DNA of 64,000 nucleotides from positions 186,001 to 250,000 of the forward strand of contig NZ_BBJP01000023.1 of assembly GCF_000739595.1 (NCBI RefSeq). Direction: 5' to 3'. Each line of letters starts with the position of its first letter. Position 1 is the first letter of the stretch. The notes under the pieces are model-generated. The model did not search any database, had not been told where the DNA came from, and saw nothing but the letters and a program-made list of their open reading frames with translations. Positions 24,096 through 32,537 of this stretch are shown in pieces. A program made the position numbers and the translations under genes. This stretch comes from Halorubrum halophilum (GTDB lineage: Archaea > Halobacteriota > Halobacteria > Halobacteriales > Haloferacaceae).

Positions 24096-24884
24096 TTACT
24101 TCGGGGGCCGCAGCATGTAGTACCGACGGTTCAGGTCGTACATGTACCCTTCACGCATCGTTTTCAACACCGCGTAGGTGATGATTCCGCCCAGCACGGG
24201 CAGCATGAACGTGAGCGTGAGCAGCAGGTCGAGCGAGATCGGGAAGAAGTTCTGGATCGCGAGCGCCGCGAGCGTGAACGCCAGGATGACGCCCGTCACG
24301 CCGACGGCGGCCCAGAACGGCTGCTCGACGGGACGGCGCGCGCTCCCCTTGTTGAGGAACGGCACGAGCCCGATAACGCCGAAGATGATCCCGTGGGCGA
24401 CGATACCGAGCAGCTCGTTCCCCATCACGATGTTGCCGTCGAGCACGGCCAGGCTCGGGTTGAGGGGGTTGAGCTTCAGCAGGCCGAACGACCAGTAGAG
24501 GTACCAGTCGGGGAGGATGATCGCCGGCGTCGATCCGGGGTTGGCTGGCTCGCCGAAGTGCGCCGGCATCAGCGCCGCGACGAGGATCATGATCCCGACG
24601 AAGAAGCTCGTGATCGCGAGGTTCCGGAGCGTCTCGTGGGGCCACGTCGGGAAGCCGAGCACGTCGCGCTCGACGTACGTCGACTCCGCGCGGAGGTCCT
24701 CGTCCTCGCGGCGCGAGCGCTCGAAGTACTGGTACGTGAGCTGTGCGAGGCCCTGCTTGCGCTCCTTGCGCTCGGTCCAGGTGGGCGTCTCGTCGTCCGG
24801 CGGTACGGTGGCCGGCGGACCGCCGTCCGTGCGCGCTTCCTCGTCGGTGCCTCCGTCCGTCATGGGGGTGGTGTCGTCGGTCAT
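24096..24884 (-). CDS. Cytochrome b C-terminal (subunit IV/PetD-like) subunit
   Basis: A 262-residue membrane protein corresponding to the C-terminal half of cytochrome b. The quinol-oxidation site motif, PEWY in most complexes, appears as LPDWYLYWSFGLLK near residue 125. An acidic 60-residue N-terminal tail precedes three or four helices. Together with the upstream gene it rebuilds a split b6f-type cytochrome b. It begins 4 nt after that gene, so the two are tightly coupled. Confidence 0.9.
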   Translation of the reverse strand: MTDDTTPMTDGGTDEEARTDGGPPATVPPDDETPTWTERKERKQGLAQLTYQYFERSRREDEDLRAESTYVERDVLGFPTWPHETLRNLAITSFFVGIMILVAALMPAHFGEPANPGSTPAIILPDWYLYWSFGLLKLNPLNPSLAVLDGNIVMGNELLGIVAHGIIFGVIGLVPFLNKGSARRPVEQPFWAAVGVTGVILAFTLAALAIQNFFPISLDLLLTLTFMLPVLGGIITYAVLKTMREGYMYDLNRRYYMLRPPK

Positions 24885-24888
24885 TGGA

Positions 24889-25698
24889 TTAGTGCGGCTC
24901 CGCGATGCCCTGCACCCAGACGATGCCGACGTGGAGGGCGATGAGCCCCGTCACCACGAACGGCAGCACGAACACGTGCAGGATGTACATTCTCACGAGC
25001 GTCGCCTGTCCGAGGGTGAAGCCGCCGAACAGGAGCTGCGCCGCCCACTCGCCCACGATGGGCGTCGCGAGCGCCATCTCGACGCCGATCTGTGCGGCCC
25101 AGTACGAGAGCTGCTTCCACGGGAGCACGTACCCGGAGAAGCCGAACAGCAGGGTAAGGCCGATGAGGACGATACCGAGGATCCAGTTGACCTCGCGGGG
25201 CTCCTTGTAGGACCCGGTGAAGTACACGCGAAGCATGTGGAGGAACACCGCCGCCACCATGAACTGGGCGGCCCAGCGGTGGATGGAGCGGAGCATGTAC
25301 CCGAACTGCACGTCCGTCATGATCATCACGAGCGAGTCGTACGCGGCCGTCGGGTCGCCCTGCGCGGCGGCGCCGGCGGTCGACGGGGCGTAGTAGAAGC
25401 CCAGCAGCGCGCCGGAGACCGCGGCGACGAGGTACGCGACGATCGACAGGGACCCGAGCGAGTACAGGGGGTACCAGTACCAGAACTTGTTGTCGAGGTC
25501 GTACTGTTCGGTGTGGCTCTTCGGCATCTGGAGGTTCGCGCGGTAGTACATCGTCTCCAGCAGCTCGAGGTAATCGACGATGCGGAGCCGCTTGTCGAGC
25601 CAGATGAGCGTGGTGAGGAACGCGGTCTCGATAACCGTCAGATCCTGCTTTTTGAGCCACGCGTTGTGGTCCATTTCGTCTTGTTTTTTGAGGCTCAT
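24889..25698 (-). CDS. Cytochrome b N-terminal (b6-type) subunit
   Basis: A 269-residue membrane cytochrome carrying two b haems. The paired haem-ligand histidines are in SIHRWAAQFMVAAVFLHMLR and in the later VRMYILHVFVLPF and GLIALHVGIVW segments. GYVLPWKQLSYWA matches the conserved GYxLPW loop. It oxidises quinol within a bc1/b6f-type complex. The N-terminal 60 residues are charged and cytoplasmic. The gene lies between the 129-residue membrane protein and the C-terminal subunit. Confidence 0.93.
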   Translation of the reverse strand: MSLKKQDEMDHNAWLKKQDLTVIETAFLTTLIWLDKRLRIVDYLELLETMYYRANLQMPKSHTEQYDLDNKFWYWYPLYSLGSLSIVAYLVAAVSGALLGFYYAPSTAGAAAQGDPTAAYDSLVMIMTDVQFGYMLRSIHRWAAQFMVAAVFLHMLRVYFTGSYKEPREVNWILGIVLIGLTLLFGFSGYVLPWKQLSYWAAQIGVEMALATPIVGEWAAQLLFGGFTLGQATLVRMYILHVFVLPFVVTGLIALHVGIVWVQGIAEPH

Positions 25699-25705
25699 TG
25701 TCAGG

Positions 25706-26095
25706 TTACTTCTTGTAGTACGGGTAGACGGCCCGCTTGAGCGTCTCGGTCAGGTTCCCGGTGTCGACGCCGACGCCGTCTTTGTCCTCCTCGCGGACGT
25801 AGAGGTCCTCCCACTTGCGGCGGCGCTTCTTCACGATCATCACGTCAGGCAGGAACTCCTTGCGGTACAACAGGAGGATGAAGGCGAGGTCGATGAAGAT
25901 CATCGCCAGCAAGGCGCCGGTGAACATGTTTCCAAACTCCGTCGAGGCCCAAGCGGACATGAGTCCGAACACGAACAGGGAGACGAACACGACCTCGATG
26001 ACGGTGAGGAGCACGATCGCGATCGCGGCGGCGGTGCTCTCGCGGGCAGGCTCGTACCGGTGAATATCGCCGTACGAGGAGCCGCCGGAGCTCAT
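25706..26095 (-). CDS. Two-helix membrane protein of the cytochrome b cluster
   Basis: A 129-residue protein with two long helices (TAAAIAIVLLTVIEVVFVSL and MFTGALLAMIFIDLAFILLL) followed by a strongly basic RKEFLPDVMIVKKRRRKWED segment and ending YPYYKK. It has neither the CTHLGC-type Rieske boxes nor a haem motif. Its ATG overlaps the halocyanin stop by four bases and it ends 7 nt before cytochrome b, so it is likely a structural subunit or docking factor. Confidence 0.72.
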   Translation of the reverse strand: MSSGGSSYGDIHRYEPARESTAAAIAIVLLTVIEVVFVSLFVFGLMSAWASTEFGNMFTGALLAMIFIDLAFILLLYRKEFLPDVMIVKKRRRKWEDLYVREEDKDGVGVDTGNLTETLKRAVYPYYKK

Positions 26096-26730
26096 TGGGC
26101 ACCCCCGTGGCCGGTGTGTGCCGACTCGCCGTACTTCAGCAGGTAGAAGGTGAACACGAAGGTCAGCGCGATCCCGAGTATCGCTGCGATGCCGACCCAG
26201 TGGGCGTGCAGCGGGACGCCGACGTGGGCGATGTTCTCCGGCCACCCGGTGTTCCCGCCGGTCTCGACGGTGGGAACGTCCTCACCGACGGCGATGCCGC
26301 CGTGCATCCCGACCGCGTCGTGGGGCGAGCAGTGGTAGTGGGTGATCCCCGCGTCCTCCTCGGTCACCTCGTACTCGTAGGTGTAACCCTCCTCGCCGAC
26401 CGGGTCACCGCTGTCAAGGGACGCCTCGCCCTCGACCGTCACGACGTTGTGGTCGCCGCCGTTCCCGGTCCACTCGAACGTGATCGTCGTGCCGGTGTCG
26501 ACCCACAGCTGGGTCGGGGCGAACGCGAGCCCGTCGCTGCCGGCGCCGACCTCGACGGTGACCTCGCTCTCGCCGCGGGCGTCCTGGTACTCCCCGAGGT
26601 TCCCGCCGGTGACACCGCTCGGCCAGTCCGGTTCCGCCTCCTGTGCGGCGGCCGTTCCGGTCGCCCCGGCCGAGGCCGCAACCGCGGCGCTGGCACCGCC
26701 GGCCGTCCGCACAAATTCCCGCCTTTTCAT
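26092..26730 (-). CDS. Halocyanin-type blue copper protein, membrane-anchored
   Basis: A 212-residue copper protein. A Tat signal MKRREFVRTAGGASAAVAA begins it. The type 1 copper ligands are visible: His in GGDHNVVTV, then Cys, His and Met in HYHCSPHDAVGMHGG. A C-terminal helix, WVGIAAILGIALTFVFTFYL, anchors it in the membrane instead of the usual N-terminal lipid. It probably accepts electrons from the cytochrome b complex encoded directly after it. First gene of the six-gene minus-strand operon. Confidence 0.93.
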   Translation of the reverse strand: MKRREFVRTAGGASAAVAASAGATGTAAAQEAEPDWPSGVTGGNLGEYQDARGESEVTVEVGAGSDGLAFAPTQLWVDTGTTITFEWTGNGGDHNVVTVEGEASLDSGDPVGEEGYTYEYEVTEEDAGITHYHCSPHDAVGMHGGIAVGEDVPTVETGGNTGWPENIAHVGVPLHAHWVGIAAILGIALTFVFTFYLLKYGESAHTGHGGAQ

Positions 26731-26755
26731 ACAGGTTCACTCGGGACGGCGTGCG

Positions 26756-26762
26756 CTTAAAC
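26756..26762 (-). promoter_or_regulatory. TATA box of the halocyanin-cytochrome b operon
   Basis: The minus strand reads GTTTAAG, centred 29 nt before the halocyanin ATG. This supports a leaderless transcript and marks the head of the operon. Confidence 0.6.
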
Positions 26763-26825
26763 CCACCGACTGAATCCGTCGACTCGGAGGGGTTTACAAG
26801 CCCTGTGCCCCGCGATATCGGCGGT

Positions 26826-27695
26826 TCACTCGTCTCGCTCGTCCTCGTTCACGACCCCGCCTTCGACCGGGACGAAGTCGGGTCGCTCCTTGGCCTGTCG
26901 GAGGGCCCGTAGCCGCTCGCGGTACTCCTCCGAACGGAACCGATCTGAGAGCCGCGCGTTCGCGACCATGACGAAGAGCAGCAGCCCGACGAGCAGGAAC
27001 ACGATCCCCATCGCCGGCGCGACGATCGTGTTCAGGTCGGCGACGAAGGAGGCGACGAGCAGCGCCGCCCCGGCGAGCACCTGTACGACCGCGATCACCT
27101 GAATCATCAGGTTGCCGAACTCGCCCGACCCCTCCGGAACGGTGTCCGGGTGCGGAAGCGACCAGTCCTCCGGCGGCTCGGGCACGTCGTACGACTCCAT
27201 CGCCGCCAGCGCGACGATCGGCTCGATATCTCGGAGCACGGTTCCCTGACCGCTCACCTCGCCCGTGGGTCGGACGATCGCGTACCCCTCGTCCGAGTAC
27301 ACGAGGAGCCGATCTTCGCCGTCCTCGCGGACGCGTTCCAACACGCCGAACACGTCCCGGCGCGCGATCCGGGTCTTCAACTCTGCCTCGGCGCGGGCGA
27401 GCAGTCGGTCGCCGGTGATCCACGAGTCCGGATCGAACGCGGCGTCCCACTCCTCGGCGCTCATCCGCGCCATGTCCGAGGGCCCGAAGTCGTCGAAGTC
27501 GTACTCCTCGTCGACCCGCTCGCGGAGCGCGGCGAGGTCGTCCGCGTCGTCGAGGGCGTCGGCGGGAGTATCGGACGCGTCGCCGTCACCCCTGTGAGGC
27601 GCGTCATCACCGGGAGACCCGTCGTCGCCGTCGGACTCGTCCGGCGCCCGGTCCGGCCGCGACCCCGGATCCGGTTCCGTCGAGGTGTCCTCCAT
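26826..27695 (-). CDS. Haloarchaeal two-helix membrane protein next to the respiratory operon
   Basis: A 289-residue protein. About 65 acidic, low-complexity residues are followed by a soluble domain (DFDDFGPSDMARMSAEEWDA, then RDVFGVLERVREDGEDRLLVYSDEGYAIVRPTGEVSG) and two helices near residues 195-250 (LMIQVIAVVQVLAGAALLVA, PAMGIVFLLVGLLLFVMV). No known domain is recognised. It precedes the halocyanin operon on the same strand, with a promoter between them, so a respiratory link is suggested only by position. Confidence 0.7.
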   Translation of the reverse strand: MEDTSTEPDPGSRPDRAPDESDGDDGSPGDDAPHRGDGDASDTPADALDDADDLAALRERVDEEYDFDDFGPSDMARMSAEEWDAAFDPDSWITGDRLLARAEAELKTRIARRDVFGVLERVREDGEDRLLVYSDEGYAIVRPTGEVSGQGTVLRDIEPIVALAAMESYDVPEPPEDWSLPHPDTVPEGSGEFGNLMIQVIAVVQVLAGAALLVASFVADLNTIVAPAMGIVFLLVGLLLFVMVANARLSDRFRSEEYRERLRALRQAKERPDFVPVEGGVVNEDERDE

Positions 27696-27836
27696 TGCCC
27701 GGGGATACGTGCTCCGGACGCTAACTGTTTTCGTCTACGGACGGGGCGATCCGAACCGGGGCGATCCGGTGGAGAGACCGCGACCACGGAGCCGCGGATC
27801 GCGGGGCTTTACGCGCCGGAGACCCAACCGCTGGTA

Positions 27837-28319
27837 ATGGTCGACGACTCGGTTATCGCGGCGGCGGCCGGGCTGTCGGTGACGGCGAGCCTCCCGTTCC
27901 TGCTGTACGGGGCGTGGATCATGATCGACGCCGAGACCGTGACGTGGAACGTCCTCACGCACCACCTGCGATACATCGGTGCCGGGCTGTTGCTCACGAC
28001 CGTTCCGATCGTCGTGTGGATGGTCCCGCGGCTCTTCCGGCGGCTGTCCGGGCTCGCCGTGATCCACGCGTTCCTCGGGCTGCAGGCGTACGCGCTGTTG
28101 GCGTTCGCGCTCACCGGAATCTTCCGGATCTTACAGGCGAAGCGCAACGCCGACGCCTACGAGGACCCCGACGTCGACATCGACGAGATCCACGAGGACA
28201 TGGGACACTGGCGCGCGCGGCTCCGAGTCGGCGTGGCGGGATTCATGCTCCTCTGGCTCTGCGCGTGGGTGACGGGCCTGTATCGGTTCTACTCGATTCA
28301 CGTCGCCCCGATGCTCTGA
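27837..28319 (+). CDS. Four-helix membrane protein with helix-embedded histidines
   Basis: A 160-residue protein with four helices. Histidines sit at helix ends in LTHHLRYIGAG, VIHAFLGLQAYALL and EDMGHWRARLRVG, a pattern like the haem-binding helices of cytochrome b561 or DUF420 proteins. No c-type haem motif is present. The start at 27837 (MVDDSVIAAAAG) is chosen because upstream in-frame sequence is antisense to the neighbouring gene. It is divergent from the cluster's 289-residue protein. A haem-protein or assembly role is possible but unproven. Confidence 0.68.
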   Translation: MVDDSVIAAAAGLSVTASLPFLLYGAWIMIDAETVTWNVLTHHLRYIGAGLLLTTVPIVVWMVPRLFRRLSGLAVIHAFLGLQAYALLAFALTGIFRILQAKRNADAYEDPDVDIDEIHEDMGHWRARLRVGVAGFMLLWLCAWVTGLYRFYSIHVAPML

Positions 28320-28402
28320 CAGGTGCTTCGAGGACCTCGGAACCCCGCATCGACCGCGCCGATCGACAGGTTCAATCCCGTTTTCGCCGTAGTTCCGATA
28401 CT

Positions 28403-29023
28403 GTGGCAGTCACCTTCGACCTGTTCGGGACCCTCGTCGACGTCGAGTACCCGTCGGATCCCGCGGAGATCGTCGCGCGCGAGCTGGAGTCGCGCGGCGT
28501 CGAGGTACCGGACGACTGGCACGTCGCGTACGGCGAGCGACACGTGGACGCCCCGGCGGGCGCCGAGGTCCCCCTCCCCGCTCACGCGGCGCACGCGCTC
28601 GACTCCCGCGGCGTCGAAGCCTCGGACAACGTCGTCCGGCACGCGGTCGTCGCGGCCTTCGACCCGGACGTAACCCGGCGCGACGGCGCGCTGGAGGCCG
28701 TCCGCGACGTGAGCGACCGCGGGCCGGTCGGCCTCCTCTCGAACTGCGCGGTGCCCGAGCTCGTCCCCAAGACGCTGATCCGCGCCGGCCTCCGCGGGGA
28801 GTTCGACGCGGTCACGACGAGCATCGGCTGCGGCTGGCGGAAACCCCACCCGAAGGCGTTCGAGGCGGCGGCCGAGGCCCTCGGCGTCGCGCCCGCGTCG
28901 CTGGTCCACGTCGGCGACGACCCGCAGACCGACGGCGGCGTCGAAGATGTCGGCGGCCGGTTCGTCGACGTGACGGAGACGCCGCTCGACGAGCTTGCGG
29001 CCCACCTCGAAGCCGAACTCTGA
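28403..29023 (+). CDS. HAD-superfamily hydrolase
   Basis: A 206-residue HAD hydrolase. Motif I is AVTFDLFGTLVD, where the second Asp of the usual DxD is Phe, as in 2-haloacid-dehalogenase-type members. Motif II is GLLSNCAVPE, motif III GWRKPHPKAF and motif IV LVHVGDDPQTD. The alpha-helical cap lies between motifs I and II. The substrate is unknown; phosphoglycolate-type enzymes keep the second Asp, so a classic phosphatase role is less likely. The start is GTG. Confidence 0.82.
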   Translation: MAVTFDLFGTLVDVEYPSDPAEIVARELESRGVEVPDDWHVAYGERHVDAPAGAEVPLPAHAAHALDSRGVEASDNVVRHAVVAAFDPDVTRRDGALEAVRDVSDRGPVGLLSNCAVPELVPKTLIRAGLRGEFDAVTTSIGCGWRKPHPKAFEAAAEALGVAPASLVHVGDDPQTDGGVEDVGGRFVDVTETPLDELAAHLEAEL

Positions 29024-29036
29024 GGCCGGAAAACGC

Positions 29037-29918
29037 CTATTTGACGGGTGGATCTCTCTCGATCCGACCCGCCCACTCCCGGCCGATTCGCCCCTCAGCG
29101 AGCAGCTTTTCCAGATGCGCAACGACCGTCGCTCGCGCGAGGTCCGTGACGCCGGTCAGGTCCTTCTCGTAGGCTCCGTCGACTGCGCCCTCCACGTCGC
29201 TCGCGCCGGTCTCAACCGCGTCGAGGACGGCCCGTTCGCGGTCCAGCCGGTGGTCGATCAGGCGCTGACAGACGACATTCGGGTCGTCGATCGCGGGTCC
29301 GTGTCCCGGATACAGTCGGTCATACCCCGTCTCGCGGACCCGTTCGAGACTGTCCAAGTAGTCTCGGAGGTCGCCGTCGGGGGCGCCGACGACGACGCTC
29401 CCCTCGGCGACCGCGAGGTCGCCACAGAAGAGTTCGCGAGGCGTACCGTCTACGGCACCGCCGTCGGCGTCCTCGCTGTCTCCACCGATCGACCCGACCG
29501 CGAACGCGACGTGGTCCGGCGCGTGTCCGGGCGTCTCGACCGCCCGGACGGGGGTGTCGCCGACGCGGTCGCCGTCGCGGAACGTCTCGTCGGGGTCGAC
29601 GCCGGTGGCCGCCGTGAACCGGTCGACGTGGTCCGCGTGCGCGATCACGGGCGCGCCGGTCAGGTCGGCGTACTCCGCGACCGCGCCGACGTGATCCGGG
29701 TGCGTGTGAGTGACGGCGATCGCCTCGACTGCGGTCTTTCCGGTTTCGTCGCCGCCCGCGCCGGCGACTCCGATAGCCGCGTCGAGCGCGTCCGTCCGAG
29801 CCGCGGGGTCGACGAGGAGCCCGCCCGCGAGGTAGGCGTTCGTCGTCCCGACAGGCGCCCGGGTGTCGACCGGCAGTTCGATTCGGGTGACCGACGGCTT
29901 CGGGTCCGGCGCCGCCAT
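29037..29918 (-). CDS. Metallo-beta-lactamase-fold hydrolase with C-terminal helical domain
   Basis: A 293-residue MBL-fold protein. The HxHxDH motif is intact in VTHTHPDHVGAVAEY; further ligands appear in VETPGHAPDHVAF, LFCGDLAV and LYPGHGPAI. A C-terminal winged-helix-like part (DRERAVLDAVETGASDVE to the end) is like LACTB2 proteins, some of which are RNases. Whether this one cleaves RNA or a small thioester cannot be told. It lies 4 nt after the radical SAM gene and is likely co-transcribed with it. Confidence 0.88.
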   Translation of the reverse strand: MAAPDPKPSVTRIELPVDTRAPVGTTNAYLAGGLLVDPAARTDALDAAIGVAGAGGDETGKTAVEAIAVTHTHPDHVGAVAEYADLTGAPVIAHADHVDRFTAATGVDPDETFRDGDRVGDTPVRAVETPGHAPDHVAFAVGSIGGDSEDADGGAVDGTPRELFCGDLAVAEGSVVVGAPDGDLRDYLDSLERVRETGYDRLYPGHGPAIDDPNVVCQRLIDHRLDRERAVLDAVETGASDVEGAVDGAYEKDLTGVTDLARATVVAHLEKLLAEGRIGREWAGRIERDPPVK

Positions 29919-29922
29919 CGCC

Positions 29923-31800
29923 TCAGTCTCCGCGGCCGACCGAGGAGCCCTCGCGCCGGTCGAGCAAGGAGCGCGCGTCCGGACCGGGGCCAGATCCGGC
30001 GCGCTCGCGTCCGGGGATCGCCACGTCGGTGTCGCCGGCGACGGCGAACCGCGAGAGGTCGGCGACGCCGGAATCGACCTCGTCGATCGAGCCGTACGGG
30101 CGGCCGACGACGATGTCGCCCGCCTTGCTCCGGTTGATGCCGGGGATCGCGGTCAGCTCGTCCATCGACGCCGCGTTCACGTCGAGGGGGTACGGGACGC
30201 CAGTGACGGAGCGGTAGCCGTGGTCCGTGATCGCCACGTCGATGGCGGTGCCGAGCTCGCGTTCGCCCGGCACGGCGACGAGGAGCGCGTAGGTCCCGAG
30301 CTGGCGGCCGAACGTCTTCCCGTCTTGGTGGTACTCTAAGTGGAGGTCGGGTAGAACCGTCCCCGACGGGACGACCCGGTCGAGCATCGGGTTGTCGACG
30401 GTCTCGCGCACCTCCTTCTTGTACGCCTGGAACTGGTCTTTGTGCTCCTGTGCGATGTCCGCGCCCGTCTCGGCCATCTCCGTGCCAGCGAACGCCATCA
30501 CCTGCCGGATGTTGATCCGGCGGAGCATGAGCCCCTCGTCGTAGACGGTCTGCAGGAACGCCTTGTTGTGCTCGTACGTCTCCGGGCGCTCGCCCGCGAG
30601 CCCGTGGACGAGGTTGATCCCGGGCAGGAGCTTCGGCAGCCGCGGCGAGGCGTCCGGCCCGGTCGAGGGGCCGGTCACCCGGTCGTCGGGGCCCGGGGTC
30701 GACTTCGGGGTATCGCCCGGGCGCCAGCCCCCCTCCTCGTTGACGACGCGGACGGCTTCCAAACACTCCTCGGCGGTGACGAGCAGGTTATTCTGCTCTT
30801 GGACGACCGGGTCCGCGGACTCGAGCCCGAACGCCGCGGTGTCACCGGGCGTGTTGTGCGCGGCGATGACGCGAATCGCCTCGCGGGAGGCCTCGGGGTA
30901 GTCGGTGATCGTCACCGGGTTCATGTTGTCGAGGTGGAGCGTCCGCAGGTCGGGCGCGACCTCGCGGATGCCGCCGTACAGCTCTCGTAAGGCGTCGGGG
31001 TTCGGCGCTTCGCCGTCGCCGCCGAACGCGAGGATGTCGGCCTGCCGGCCGAGCCGGAAGTGTCTGACCCCGCGGTCCGAGAGCGCGTCGACCTCGTCGA
31101 CGACGGAGGCGGGCGCGCGGAACGCCGGGTCGCCGTACAGCGGTTCGGTACAGAACGAACAGCGGTAGGCGCAGCCGCGAGAGGTCTCCATCTCACAGAT
31201 GAGGTAGTCCGGGTGGTTGGGGTGCTGCTCGACGACGAACGCCCCCTTCCGCGCCCAGCGGTCGACCTCCTCGTTCGTCCGCATCCGGTTGCCGTACCCC
31301 TCAAGCCCCTCGCGAACGAGGTCGTACGCGGCCGCTTCCACGTCGCCCATGGCGACGAAGTCGTAGTCCAGGTCGTCGCGCTCGGTCTCCTGCGCGCCCG
31401 CGTTCTCCTCGCCGACCCCGAACCGCACGGGACCGCCGAGCAGGGTGACGCCGTCCGCGGTCCACCCCAGTTCGCGGACCTCGTCCGGCTCCGCGGGTGT
31501 CCCGCCGACGTACTTCCCGGGGACCGTCATCCCGCCGACGTACACCATGAGGTCCGCGTTCGCGACGTCGGCGTGCTTACCGCGGTCGTCGCGTAGTTCG
31601 TCGATGGTGTGGTAGGTGATCTGCGACTCGGGGACGCCCGCGTCGACGAGCGCGCCGGCCGTGTACCGCGGGTACGTCGAGACGTAGGGCGGCACGCCGA
31701 AGTGCGCCGGCTCGTCGACGTAGCCGTCGACGATGGTGACGGAGAGGTCGTTCGGGTCGGCCGGGAGCGAGCCCCGGGCCGACGCGGGCGAATCGGTCAT
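29923..31800 (-). CDS. Radical SAM protein with C-terminal helix-hairpin-helix
   Basis: A 625-residue protein. An N-terminal Rossmann-like domain of about 180 residues (TIVDGYVDEPAHFGVPPYVS) resembles B12-binding modules but lacks a DxHxxG motif. The radical SAM cluster is CAYRCSFCTEPLYGDP near residue 210 (CxxxCxxC). A C-terminal HhH motif, NAASMDELTAIPGINRSKAG, near residue 540 suggests nucleic-acid contact. The reaction is unknown; archaeal members of this kind are conserved but uncharacterised. It is followed at once by an MBL-fold hydrolase. Confidence 0.87.
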   Translation of the reverse strand: MTDSPASARGSLPADPNDLSVTIVDGYVDEPAHFGVPPYVSTYPRYTAGALVDAGVPESQITYHTIDELRDDRGKHADVANADLMVYVGGMTVPGKYVGGTPAEPDEVRELGWTADGVTLLGGPVRFGVGEENAGAQETERDDLDYDFVAMGDVEAAAYDLVREGLEGYGNRMRTNEEVDRWARKGAFVVEQHPNHPDYLICEMETSRGCAYRCSFCTEPLYGDPAFRAPASVVDEVDALSDRGVRHFRLGRQADILAFGGDGEAPNPDALRELYGGIREVAPDLRTLHLDNMNPVTITDYPEASREAIRVIAAHNTPGDTAAFGLESADPVVQEQNNLLVTAEECLEAVRVVNEEGGWRPGDTPKSTPGPDDRVTGPSTGPDASPRLPKLLPGINLVHGLAGERPETYEHNKAFLQTVYDEGLMLRRINIRQVMAFAGTEMAETGADIAQEHKDQFQAYKKEVRETVDNPMLDRVVPSGTVLPDLHLEYHQDGKTFGRQLGTYALLVAVPGERELGTAIDVAITDHGYRSVTGVPYPLDVNAASMDELTAIPGINRSKAGDIVVGRPYGSIDEVDSGVADLSRFAVAGDTDVAIPGRERAGSGPGPDARSLLDRREGSSVGRGD

Positions 31801-31894
31801 GTTACCCCACCGTAGTCGGCCGAGACGGGAAAAGCGTGCGGAACGGCGGGGGCCGAGCCGATCGTTTATCGTTGTTCGCTCGGTAGCGGAATCT

Positions 31895-32278
31895 ATGCCC
31901 TCCGAGACGGTTTCGCCCCGACTGCGCGTCGTGCTCGCCGGCGTCTGCCTCTTCGCCGCGGGACAGTTCTACGCCGCCGAGCCGCGCCCGTGGGGAGTCG
32001 CGGCCGCGTGGGCGGCCGGGACCGCCCTCGTCTACGGACCGATCGCGTGGCTGGCGCGCGATCGAGTCTCGGAGGAGCGCCGCGAGACGCTGACGTACGT
32101 CGCCGCCGGTGCGGGGATCCTCCTCGCGTCGGTCTGGCTCGGTGTCGCGCTCGCGTTCGCCCCGGCACTTTTCCCGTACGGTCCGGGCGTCTGGGTGGGG
32201 GTCGCGATCGGGATCCTCGTCGCGTTGCTCGCCGAGCGCACGGTCGTTCCCGAACGGCTTCGCGGAGCCGAGATCTGA
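31895..32278 (+). CDS. Small four-helix membrane protein
   Basis: A 127-residue protein made of four hydrophobic helices (RVVLAGVCLFAAGQFYA, GVAAAWAAGTALVYGPIAWL, YVAAGAGILLASVWLGVALA, WVGVAIGILVALLAERTVV). There is no recognisable domain. A CGTTTATC TATA-like element is about 28 nt before the ATG at 31895. It is divergent from the radical SAM gene. Function unknown. Confidence 0.65.
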   Translation: MPSETVSPRLRVVLAGVCLFAAGQFYAAEPRPWGVAAAWAAGTALVYGPIAWLARDRVSEERRETLTYVAAGAGILLASVWLGVALAFAPALFPYGPGVWVGVAIGILVALLAERTVVPERLRGAEI

Positions 32279-32378
32279 TCGTCACGGCGGTCACACCGCC
32301 ACGGCGACCGCGCGCTCCGCGCGCCTCGACCGCCGCCGCCACGCCGTTTAAGCCCTCGCCGACACAACACGTCGATAT

Positions 32379-32534
32379 ATGCCATCGACGATGGAGGTCA
32401 AATGCGAGAGCGACGACTGCGAACTCGACATGTTCGAGAACCACTACACCTACGACGTGCCCGACGACCACGCGGTCGAGGACCTGTCGTGCCCGTACTG
32501 CGGCGGGAGCGACCTCGTCGAGATCGAGGTGTAG
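32379..32534 (+). CDS. 51-residue zinc-ribbon micro-protein
   Basis: A very small protein with paired cysteines: VKCESDDCELDMF near the N terminus and LSCPYCGGSDLVEIEV at the C terminus. They form a four-cysteine zinc ribbon in an acidic chain. GTTTAA is centred about 30 nt before the ATG, fitting a leaderless start. It ends 3 nt before the small heat-shock protein gene, so the two are probably one transcript. Haloarchaeal zinc micro-proteins of this kind often act in regulation; the role here is unknown. Confidence 0.72.
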   Translation: MPSTMEVKCESDDCELDMFENHYTYDVPDDHAVEDLSCPYCGGSDLVEIEV

Positions 32535-32537
32535 CCC

